NCBI RefSeq assembly: GCF_011758645.1 | Contig: NZ_JAAMOZ010000001.1 | Span: forward strand, 682,001-746,000 | Direction: 5' to 3' | Length of the DNA stretch: 64,000 nucleotides | DNA from: Brooklawnia cerclae | GTDB taxonomy: Bacteria; Actinomycetota; Actinomycetes; Propionibacteriales; Propionibacteriaceae | Part shown: positions 34,331-42,360 of the stretch, in pieces | Layout: the number at the start of each line of letters is the position of its first letter | How positions within the stretch are numbered: the first letter of the stretch is position 1 | Made by a program: the position numbers and the translations under genes | Notes under the pieces: model-generated | Told to the model about the DNA's origin: nothing | The model's database searches: none | The model's input: the letters and a program-made list of their open reading frames with translations, nothing else

Positions 34331-37300
34331 TCAGAGACTCCTGCCCATCGACGGGGCGGCCCGGCGGGTCTCGTCTACGTCCTGGGCGTTCTTCGTGAGC
34401 GTGCGTGCGAGATCGAGCGCTGCCCGGGCGCGCGCTGCGTCGACCTTCTGGGCGACGGAATCAACCTGGGTGTCGAGTGCCGTGTCTGCGGTGACTTGGT
34501 ATCGGTCCCGGTAGGCGGCAACAACTCGGGCGGAACGTCGCCAGGTAGACAGCTTCCGCACCTCGGCGGGTTGCGGCCCCAGCTCTGCGGTCCACGGCGC
34601 TGCCTCATTGAGTGCGCGGTCGAGGACGGCGTCGGCTCGTGCTTCGATGAGGTCGCGGCGTTCGTTGAGCGACTGGCGCATGTCGTCGTTCATGGTGCCG
34701 GTGGCTTCCGGGACGAGACCGACAATCAGCCGTGGAGTCTTGCGAGTGCGTCCTGATCCGGCTGGGCGTGCGGTGGCCATGGCGACGCGGTGGTGGAGGA
34801 CAGCTGCGACGTCGTCAGCATCGTCGAGCCGTCGCGCACGCACCAGCTTCGGCAGAAGAACGTCGACGTTGTAGTGGTTGGCTTCCGCTCGGCGCAGTTC
34901 TGCGGTGAGTGGCCCGAAGGCGTCGGAGGCGAGTGCCTCGGCGGCCTGGGCATCCGTGAGGCCGGAGTGTTGGATGAGGGTGGCCCAGCGGTCATGTTGC
35001 GCGGCCGCGGCGATGGTCTCGTACTCGGCAGCCAGCTGAGCAATCGAGCCCCAGGTTTCTTGCTCGGCGACGGTCGTCTCGTGAGCCGAGAGTTCTGCGC
35101 CTGCGTGTTGCAGGACTCCGTAGAGGACGCTTCGGCCGGTGGCGGCCTGGTTGTCGCCGGGGTGTGGAACGTCGTGGGCGGTGTCGGGCTGGTCGACGGC
35201 GACGTAGGCGGCATTCGCGTCCCGTCCGCGGGTCATGGCTACGTACAGGTTCTCGCGAGTCATAGCCGAATCGACGAGGACGTGGGCGGTGTCGGTGGTG
35301 ATGCCTTGCGCCCGGTATGAGGTGACCGCGTACCCGAGTTCCACATGCTCGGCGACGTAGTCGGCCGGAACAATAGCGGTCGCACCCCACTTTGCTCCGG
35401 CGCGTTGGAGGGCGATGGAGCCATCGTCACGCACGTCCATCACGTTCCAGCGGTCGCCGTTGCGCACCCATCCCCGCCCGGCACGCAGGCGCCGATCATT
35501 GCGTCGGGTGATGACGACATCTCCAGTGGCGGCGCGAGTGCCATCATGGAGGTCAACTTCGTGAGGTCCCCGGACGACGCCGTCAAGGATCAAGTCGGTG
35601 CGGGCTCGGGTGTTCAAGGCGGTGACGGACTCGTTGGAGTCCGAAACCAAAACGGTGGCTTTGCCTGCCAGCAGATCTGCGCGCCAAGCGGTGTAGGCGG
35701 AGTCGATCATCTCCTCGGTCTCCCCATCGTGGATGCGGCCGTGAGCGTCGTAGGTGTCGATGATGTCGGTGCGTCCGTGCCGCAGGTCCAGAGAGGCGGT
35801 CTTCTCCCACGCATGGGTGAAACGGTGGACGTCGACAAGTTCGGGGGCATCTCCTCGGTCGTGGACCAGCAGTCCGAAGCCGCCGCCCGCATCAACGGAC
35901 TGGAGCTGGGCGTAGTCACCGACCAGCAGCACCTTCGCGCCTGCCTCGGCTGCGAGGCCGGTGATTCGCTCAAGGGAGAGCGTGCCTGCCAGTGACGCTT
36001 CGTCCACGATGACGAGTTGACCGGGTTCGAAGGTGGCGCCGGTGGTCTGGTGGGTCTGCCACCATTTCGCCGTGTTCTCCGTCGCGATCCCCAGGTCCTC
36101 CGCCAGAACCTGGGCGGCACCCGCGGACGGCGCCAGCCCGACCACCGAACCTGTGCCGTGTTCGCTTTCCCATGCTCGGCGCAGGGCGTTCATCGCGGTG
36201 GTCTTTCCAGCGCCTGCGGGGCCGACCAGCACGTCCAGGACGCGGCCGGAAACCGCGATCTGCGCGAGGGCCTCCGCCTGGTCCTCACCCAGCACGCGGC
36301 CGTCAGAGTCCGGACTCCGTGCGACGCGTTCCATTGTCCCCAGGCTGACCGTCGGCCCGGTCGTGTCGTGGCTGCGCTCAAGGAGCCGGTCCTCAGCGAC
36401 AAGGAGCTGGTGGGAGGAGTAGATGGTGGAGTTCTTGGGCCGGAAGACCGAGGTGGCGTCTGGGCGGCGAAACGCTGCCGGACTGGAGGCCAGCTCGAAC
36501 GGTGTCAATCGCAGCGAGACCGTCTCGGCGGCATCCACAACCAGGCCGACCAAGGCTTCGCGGTCCTGGGTGGTGGCGAATCGGTAGTCCATGGTCTGGC
36601 GGGCGGCTTCGGCGGTGAGGTTCCAGCGTCGCCACGTTGAGCGTTTCTCGCCGACCGCAGCGACGACGTTCTCACCGAGGTTGCGGACAATGTCGAGGGG
36701 AATGTCGTCGGCCCGTAGCAACAGCGGCTGCTCGTAGACTGCAACCCGGCGTGCCCACCCGGTTGCATCCTCACCCAGCACGGTGGCGGCTCGGTTGCGC
36801 CAGCTTGCGGTGAGGTCGGCCAGGGAGTGCACCGTCTTCTCGGGGCGTGTGGAGAGCGTTGCTTGGGCGCGCAGCTTCATGATCGTCGTCGCCGACGGGC
36901 GCCGCCCGCGCTCGGCCACGTACTTGTCGATCAGCCGATCGGTTGCCTCGTCGATGTGGCGTGCACGAGTGGAGAACTCCGCCACCAGCTCTTCGGAAAC
37001 CCCAACAATCGCCCATGCTGGGTTGCGGTCCCGGCTGCGGGCCCGTGCCTCCCACTCCACGCCGAGCATTCGCGTCAGGTGGTCGGCAAAGACGGCCTCG
37101 TGCAGCTCCGAAAGTGCCACAGCGGCCGCGTGCATCGGCCGTCCGTCCAGGGATCTCCACTTCCCGTCCAGGACGGTCTGGACCTTGTTACTGATCACCA
37201 CATGCGTGTGAAGGTGCGGATCACCAGCGCGCGAGTCATAGTGGTCGTAGGCGGTGGCAATGACACCGCGAACATCGACCTGGGCAACAGCACCGTCGCC

Positions 37301-37882
37301 AGCGTTTGCACCGGTGCGAGTGGCTGCAACCTCGCGCTCCATGTAGGCGATCATGTCCGCAACCGCGTCGTGATGTGCGTGGGCGATCAGGGATTGCGTG
37401 CCAGCATCCGCAACCGCCCAGAGCACGCTGGCGGATTTGGGGATCGAGAACGTGAAGTCGAATCCTGCAACCGCCCGTCGCGTCCCGCGTTCGGCTTCCT
37501 CGGCCTCGATTGTAGCCATTGCGCGGGCACGTGCTGCCGGATCAAGGTGCGAGTCAAGGGTTGCGGTCCGCTCTTCGATGCGTTGCGCGATGGTCTTGTA
37601 GACCGGATAGGCGCGGCCCAGGGGTGCACCCGTCACGGGGTCGCGGCCCATCCCTACCAGTAGCTGGAGCTGAGCTTCGCTGACCTCGTCGCTAGAGGCA
37701 ATCTGCCCAGTCCCGAGAGCTGGGAGCCCGCTGCCCATCCACCGGCCGGGAGGAGTGCCCTCGGCGTTGTAGTAGCGGGTCAGTGGCGTGGACAGTGACC
37801 GGTCCCCGTCCCCAGCGGCGACGGTCCGCAGGAGGTACTTGTAGCCGTCCCCGGCCGACATCACCCGCATCGACACCGTCAC
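34331..37882 (-). CDS. traA: MobF-family conjugative relaxase (TraA/TrwC-like)
   Basis: A 1183-aa relaxase that nicks the element at oriT and leads the transferred strand. The N-terminal TrwC domain (about 1-380) has a candidate catalytic tyrosine in MSAGDGYKYLL and the metal-binding triad DPHLHTH (H223, H225, H227). The helicase part has Walker A GPAGAGKTT near residue 560 and the UvrD-like VTSYRAQGITTDTAHVLVD near 865. The C-terminus contains a coiled-coil-like, Arg-rich region. GTG at 37882 has a strong GGAGGTG site 7 nt away, and that site lies wholly inside an 11-bp hairpin (37890-37915). oriT is probably nearby but was not identified. Confidence 0.93.
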   Translation of the reverse strand: MTVSMRVMSAGDGYKYLLRTVAAGDGDRSLSTPLTRYYNAEGTPPGRWMGSGLPALGTGQIASSDEVSEAQLQLLVGMGRDPVTGAPLGRAYPVYKTIAQRIEERTATLDSHLDPAARARAMATIEAEEAERGTRRAVAGFDFTFSIPKSASVLWAVADAGTQSLIAHAHHDAVADMIAYMEREVAATRTGANAGDGAVAQVDVRGVIATAYDHYDSRAGDPHLHTHVVISNKVQTVLDGKWRSLDGRPMHAAAVALSELHEAVFADHLTRMLGVEWEARARSRDRNPAWAIVGVSEELVAEFSTRARHIDEATDRLIDKYVAERGRRPSATTIMKLRAQATLSTRPEKTVHSLADLTASWRNRAATVLGEDATGWARRVAVYEQPLLLRADDIPLDIVRNLGENVVAAVGEKRSTWRRWNLTAEAARQTMDYRFATTQDREALVGLVVDAAETVSLRLTPFELASSPAAFRRPDATSVFRPKNSTIYSSHQLLVAEDRLLERSHDTTGPTVSLGTMERVARSPDSDGRVLGEDQAEALAQIAVSGRVLDVLVGPAGAGKTTAMNALRRAWESEHGTGSVVGLAPSAGAAQVLAEDLGIATENTAKWWQTHQTTGATFEPGQLVIVDEASLAGTLSLERITGLAAEAGAKVLLVGDYAQLQSVDAGGGFGLLVHDRGDAPELVDVHRFTHAWEKTASLDLRHGRTDIIDTYDAHGRIHDGETEEMIDSAYTAWRADLLAGKATVLVSDSNESVTALNTRARTDLILDGVVRGPHEVDLHDGTRAATGDVVITRRNDRRLRAGRGWVRNGDRWNVMDVRDDGSIALQRAGAKWGATAIVPADYVAEHVELGYAVTSYRAQGITTDTAHVLVDSAMTRENLYVAMTRGRDANAAYVAVDQPDTAHDVPHPGDNQAATGRSVLYGVLQHAGAELSAHETTVAEQETWGSIAQLAAEYETIAAAAQHDRWATLIQHSGLTDAQAAEALASDAFGPLTAELRRAEANHYNVDVLLPKLVRARRLDDADDVAAVLHHRVAMATARPAGSGRTRKTPRLIVGLVPEATGTMNDDMRQSLNERRDLIEARADAVLDRALNEAAPWTAELGPQPAEVRKLSTWRRSARVVAAYRDRYQVTADTALDTQVDSVAQKVDAARARAALDLARTLTKNAQDVDETRRAAPSMGRSL

Positions 37883-37889
37883 GCCTGTT

Positions 37890-37915
37890 CACCTCCCTCC
37901 ATCAGGAAGGAGGTG
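37890..37915 (-). promoter_or_regulatory. Hairpin sequestering the traA ribosome-binding site
   Basis: On the traA mRNA, 37915-37905 pairs with 37900-37890 in eleven consecutive pairs (one G-U) around a TGAT loop. The downstream arm contains the whole Shine-Dalgarno GGAGGTG, seven bases before the GTG start. This would hold relaxase translation off unless the stem is opened. Confidence 0.65.
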
Positions 37916-37977
37916 AGCTACCGGAACCACCGGGCCTCGATCTGCAAGAGGCGTGGAAGCTCTACGAACGGACTAGG

Positions 37978-39246
37978 TCAGAGGAAAATATCTACGCTGG
38001 GATGCCGCGGTGCATAACGAACTCCGAGTCGATCGGCGGAGTGCGAGAGTACCTTGGAAGGGACCCGAATGTGTTTCAATATCAAGAGTGATAGAACTAT
38101 CCAGTTCGCGTCTCTCACGCCTCGTAACAATTGCGAATCATCCCAGATTTCATTTTGAGCCGCGTGGGCGATGGTGTTGCGCACACGAATGAGCGCCTTC
38201 GTCCATTCCGAGGTTGATATCCGGGCCTGTTGCCAGACATCAACAGGAACCGATTCCACTAGCTGTTCTACCTTGGATCTGAATGTGGTCCTCGACAATT
38301 CACTCTTCAGTATGCCACGCATGTCTTTTTGTGCGGCGTTTAGATCCTTCAGCGAGTTAAGCGCATCGAGGAAAGGCTGCCGTTCGTCAGCATCCAGTCG
38401 CGGAGGCGCGTCTTGTTTCAACTTCGTTGCGAGGGATTCAATAGCTGCAGAACTCAGGATTACGTCGGCGTCAACATAGCCTGGCTGATATCGAAGACCG
38501 CTGATTATCTGTAGAATCGGCTTCCAGTCCGTATACGAGTTCCACCATTCATCGATCGTTTCTTGTAGCCAATCGCCAGAAAATCGCAATGATTGTTCGA
38601 CCGAGGGTCGCTCCTTGCGGCGGAAAGGAGAATACTTGTCGCGGCCAAATATCTGAACACGAACGTCGGAAGCGTCAGTAGCGATCATTGAGAGCTGACC
38701 ACAAGGGAGGTCCGTTGCGAGTACTAGCAATGCTTGGAATACCGCGAGTTGCGACTCGAACTCTTCAAGAGGTACGGCGGTCGATGAGGTCAATTCGATA
38801 GTATTGCCATCCGTAGGAAAAACTGCCGACATCTCAGACGCACCCTCTACGGCCGGAAAAGTAATCCGCTGCGACAAACTGCGGGCAGGTCCATCTTCCG
38901 GCCGGTACGCGCATACTGCAGATAGGTGTTCGAATACGGCTTGAACCTTCACATATGAACCGTCAGGAGTTTCGGAGCCAACTCTGAGCTCATCGATGCG
39001 CAGACCTAGATCGCCTTCTATAGCTGCCACCTCACCTCGAATGAACGTTGGAGTATTCTCCAAACGCGTCGTAAGACTCCGCGTGCCCGACTTTCCGCTG
39101 GTATATGAAAAGCTGCCAGGAGACTTCAGATACCATCTACCGGCACGCTCTACGATATCGGCTGAGCCGTCGCGTGCTCCCTCACACGCGGATCGAAATT
39201 CGATCGATTTAGATGGCCAACTGTAGCTCTCTGAGAAGAACGTCAA
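37978..39246 (-). CDS. HEPN-domain protein, ApeA-like (predicted abortive-infection RNase)
   Basis: A 422-aa protein, last gene of the defence operon. The C-terminal region carries the HEPN ribonuclease motif R-N-x3-H in RVRNTIAHAA (R356, N357, H361), preceded by helices ADVILSSAAIESLATKL and TEWTKALIRV-like segments as in ApeA/Apea-HEPN proteins. The N-terminal 200 residues are beta-rich, compatible with an ApeA N-terminal domain. HEPN proteins of this kind cut RNA and arrest infected cells. The probable TTG start at 39246 is 10 bp after the Res stop. The gene is clearly AT-richer than its neighbours, a sign of separate acquisition. Its ApeA relation is by motif and layout, not alignment. 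Confidence 0.68.
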   Translation of the reverse strand: MTFFSESYSWPSKSIEFRSACEGARDGSADIVERAGRWYLKSPGSFSYTSGKSGTRSLTTRLENTPTFIRGEVAAIEGDLGLRIDELRVGSETPDGSYVKVQAVFEHLSAVCAYRPEDGPARSLSQRITFPAVEGASEMSAVFPTDGNTIELTSSTAVPLEEFESQLAVFQALLVLATDLPCGQLSMIATDASDVRVQIFGRDKYSPFRRKERPSVEQSLRFSGDWLQETIDEWWNSYTDWKPILQIISGLRYQPGYVDADVILSSAAIESLATKLKQDAPPRLDADERQPFLDALNSLKDLNAAQKDMRGILKSELSRTTFRSKVEQLVESVPVDVWQQARISTSEWTKALIRVRNTIAHAAQNEIWDDSQLLRGVRDANWIVLSLLILKHIRVPSKVLSHSADRLGVRYAPRHPSVDIFL

Positions 39247-39256
39247 CTTCTTGCCT

Positions 39257-42200
39257 TTACGCGGTAACTAGCCGCATCAGCTCGGTGTAGTCGGTGACGA
39301 CGTCGTAGGTGACGTCGCCGTCATTCTTCTTGTTGAGGGAGGCGAAGAACTTGCGGGCGCACTCGATCTTCGCGTCCTCGACGCCCTTCAGCTGGAGAGT
39401 TGAGAGTGAGCCCTTGGTCTCCGCGACGAAGTAGACGTGCTTGACGCTGCCTTCCTTGAACGCGATCGCCCAGTCCGGGTTGTAGTCCCCGACCGGAGTC
39501 GGGATGAAGAACCCGCGCGGGAGCTTCGCGTACACGGCGACCTCGGTGCTGGTGTCAAGGTCGTTGACGAAAGCACGCTCGATCTTCGAGTCGGTCACAA
39601 CGTAGTCGTAGATGTGCTTCGTGAGCTTGGTACCGGCGTGGGTGAGGTCTTGCTTGGTCTGGTTCTCCGTGAAGATAGCAGAGTCGAAGGTCTCGTCCAG
39701 AGCGTCGTATGCGAGGTGCTCCACGATGACGGTCGCCTTCTGCTCGTTGATCAACCGCGCAGCTTCGGTGATGAACTGTTCCGGGTTCAGCCTGAACTTC
39801 CCGAACGTATCCGGCCGGATGCCCTTGAGGATCGCTGCGACCGTACGGCGGGTCAGCTTCGTCTTCTCGGCGATCTCACCCAACAGGTCGTACTTCACGT
39901 GCGACCCAGCCGTCACCGCCTCGGTCACGGTCTCCGTGGTAGACGCCGCGAACCCCGAGCCCTTCGACAGATCGTCCGCCTCTAGCTCATCACGCTGCTT
40001 GCCCGACTGGATGACGTACTGCATGGACGCAACGTTGAGGTGCTTGTCCATGTGGTCAACAGCCTTGCGGATCAGCTCGTCTGAGTCGAACTCGACCTGA
40101 TAGACCGCCTTATGGTTGATCCGGCCCCACAGGCTCTGGAACTCCTTGCGCGCGAAGTTGGCCTCGTTGAGGGGAACCTTCTTCGGCTTACGGTCATCGG
40201 TGGGCTTCGGTACGTCGATGTACAGCGAGTCGACCAGCGGCCAGATGAAGTCCACCACCGGCAACAAGACCTCAGATGTCGGGACAGCAAGCGTCCCTTC
40301 AGCCTTGGCCTCCTTGTAGGTGGGCGTGATGTGGCCGTCATCGTCGATGTAGTCGTTGCGTGCCAGGTAGTTGTAGAGGGACCGGGCCAGTTGCTCCTCC
40401 ACGATCGACTCGCCCGCGGTGGTCTGGATGGTCTTGCCCTTGAAGAAGTTGACGCTCGCCTTGCGCGGACGGGCAGCCAAGGACTCCGAGATCTCCTTCT
40501 GGAGCCCGTCAACGAAGTCTGTGTAGGACTCGTCGGTGACGACGGTCAGCTCGTTGATGTCGTGGACCCGAGCACCAACCGTTGCTTCATCCATGCGCTC
40601 GCCCCGCTGGTCAACAGCCAGGCGGAGGCCACGGCCGATCTCCTGACGTCGGGAGACGGTGTTGTCGCTCTTCTTCAGCATGCCCATGACGAATACGTTG
40701 GGGTTGTCCCAACCCTCGCGCAGCGCGGAGTGGGAGAAGATGAACCGCACGGGCTCGTCAAAGGAGAGCAGCCGTTCCTTGTCCTTGAGGATCAGGTCGT
40801 AGGCGTCGATGTCGGTGGACTGGCCCTTGTCATCACCCCGGCCGGAGACCTTGCCGTCGACCTGGTGCTTGGACTTCTTGTCGATGGAGAAGTAGCCCTG
40901 ATGGATCTCTCGGATCTCGTCGCGGCGCAGGTAGGCCTGGTAGGCGGCAGTCGCCTGGTCGAGGGCCAGCTCGCTGAGCACCTCGTCGCGGATCAGCGTG
41001 TACTCCTCCTCGAACATCCGCGCGTACTCACCGAGCGTGTCTTCTCGGGAGTAGTCACGGTACTTCGCCACCTCGTCGATGAAGAACAAGGACAGCACTT
41101 TGATGCCCTGGCTGAAGAGTTCCCGTTCCTTGTCCAGGTGGGCGCGGATGACCTCCCGGATCTGGATGCGTCGCTTGGTGTCCTCCGTGACGTCGCGATC
41201 GGCGAGCTGACCGGCGAACACGATGTCCCCATTGCTCAGCTCGATCACATCACGGTTCGCATCGATGTCGACAACGACGAGGGACTTGCCGTCGGGACGA
41301 TAGGCCTCCAGCCCATTGGAAAGATCGTGGAGATTCGTCCCCTTCTCCACCCGCTTGACCTGACGTTTGATACCAGTCTTGGTCTGGACCTCGATCTCGA
41401 CGCGAGCGCGCGGTAGTGCACCCTTCGCGATCTCTACTGCCTCCAGGTAGAGGTAGGCAGTAGACCCTGCTAGACCTTTCACGGTAATGCCACGAACGGC
41501 AATCTGCTTGACCAGCTTCTGGTTGTAAGCATCCAGTGCATCGAGCCGGTGTACTTTGGTATGCTCCACCTTGTGGGTTGCGGAGTACCGCAGCATCATC
41601 AGCCCGTTGAAGTTCGCCAATGCCTTGAGAGACTTCTCCGCGCCGATCTTCTGTGGCTCATCGATGATCACGATCGGCCGGTTCGCCGCGATCACATCGA
41701 TCGGCTTTCGTGACTGGAAGTCGTCCAGCACGTCGTAGATTCGCCGGTTGTCTTTGCCCGTCGCATTGAAGGCCTGGATGTTAATGATCATCACCTGGAC
41801 GCCAGCATCCGAGCTGAACCGCTCCAACTCGTGTAGTTGAGACGAGTTGTAGACGAAAGATCGCGGCTTGGTCCCGTACATCTGCTGGAAGTGTTCAGCG
41901 GTGACGTCGAAGGACTTCTTCACACCCTCGCGGATCGCGATCGACGGCACGACGATGATGTACTTCGACCAGCCGTACCGCTTGTGAAGCTCCATGATCG
42001 TCTTGATGTAGACGTACGTCTTGCCGGTACCAGTCTCCATCTCAACATCCAGGTTTGGAGCGTGGGGCGCAGCTTTGCTGTCCTTCAGCGTGGAGGAGAA
42101 CGGCAAGTTCCGAGTCTGTTGGACCTTGTGGACGTTCGCCAACAGCTGGGTGTCGCTTAGGAGGATCTCGCTGTTACGTAGACCAGAGTCTGGACGTTCA

Positions 42201-42355
42201 TCTGCTTCAAAGAGCGCCGGATTCGTGACCGGCGTCACCTTTCCAGGATCGATCCGGTACGCGACCCCTTCACGCTTGGGCTGGCCTTCGAAGACATCAA
42301 CCACCGAATCCACGGCTTCTGTCTGATACTGCTGGACCTTGAACTGAAGCTTCAT
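39257..42355 (-). CDS. Type III-like restriction endonuclease subunit (Res)
   Basis: A 1032-aa restriction-helicase. Walker A is METGTGKTY (about 106-114), the helicase box IIDEPQKIG (DEPQ 232-235), then RYSATHK as motif III and SRRQEIGRGLRLAVDQ as motif VI. The C-terminal nuclease has NPDWAIAF (D961) and FVAETKGS (E979-x-K981), a PD-(D/E)xK active site. Res subunits use ATP to communicate between recognition sites and cut unmodified DNA. The ATG lies 5 bp after the Mod stop, as in standard mod-res operons. All catalytic residues expected of a functional enzyme are present. Confidence 0.92.
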   Translation of the reverse strand: MKLQFKVQQYQTEAVDSVVDVFEGQPKREGVAYRIDPGKVTPVTNPALFEADERPDSGLRNSEILLSDTQLLANVHKVQQTRNLPFSSTLKDSKAAPHAPNLDVEMETGTGKTYVYIKTIMELHKRYGWSKYIIVVPSIAIREGVKKSFDVTAEHFQQMYGTKPRSFVYNSSQLHELERFSSDAGVQVMIINIQAFNATGKDNRRIYDVLDDFQSRKPIDVIAANRPIVIIDEPQKIGAEKSLKALANFNGLMMLRYSATHKVEHTKVHRLDALDAYNQKLVKQIAVRGITVKGLAGSTAYLYLEAVEIAKGALPRARVEIEVQTKTGIKRQVKRVEKGTNLHDLSNGLEAYRPDGKSLVVVDIDANRDVIELSNGDIVFAGQLADRDVTEDTKRRIQIREVIRAHLDKERELFSQGIKVLSLFFIDEVAKYRDYSREDTLGEYARMFEEEYTLIRDEVLSELALDQATAAYQAYLRRDEIREIHQGYFSIDKKSKHQVDGKVSGRGDDKGQSTDIDAYDLILKDKERLLSFDEPVRFIFSHSALREGWDNPNVFVMGMLKKSDNTVSRRQEIGRGLRLAVDQRGERMDEATVGARVHDINELTVVTDESYTDFVDGLQKEISESLAARPRKASVNFFKGKTIQTTAGESIVEEQLARSLYNYLARNDYIDDDGHITPTYKEAKAEGTLAVPTSEVLLPVVDFIWPLVDSLYIDVPKPTDDRKPKKVPLNEANFARKEFQSLWGRINHKAVYQVEFDSDELIRKAVDHMDKHLNVASMQYVIQSGKQRDELEADDLSKGSGFAASTTETVTEAVTAGSHVKYDLLGEIAEKTKLTRRTVAAILKGIRPDTFGKFRLNPEQFITEAARLINEQKATVIVEHLAYDALDETFDSAIFTENQTKQDLTHAGTKLTKHIYDYVVTDSKIERAFVNDLDTSTEVAVYAKLPRGFFIPTPVGDYNPDWAIAFKEGSVKHVYFVAETKGSLSTLQLKGVEDAKIECARKFFASLNKKNDGDVTYDVVTDYTELMRLVTA

Positions 42356-42360
42356 CCTGA

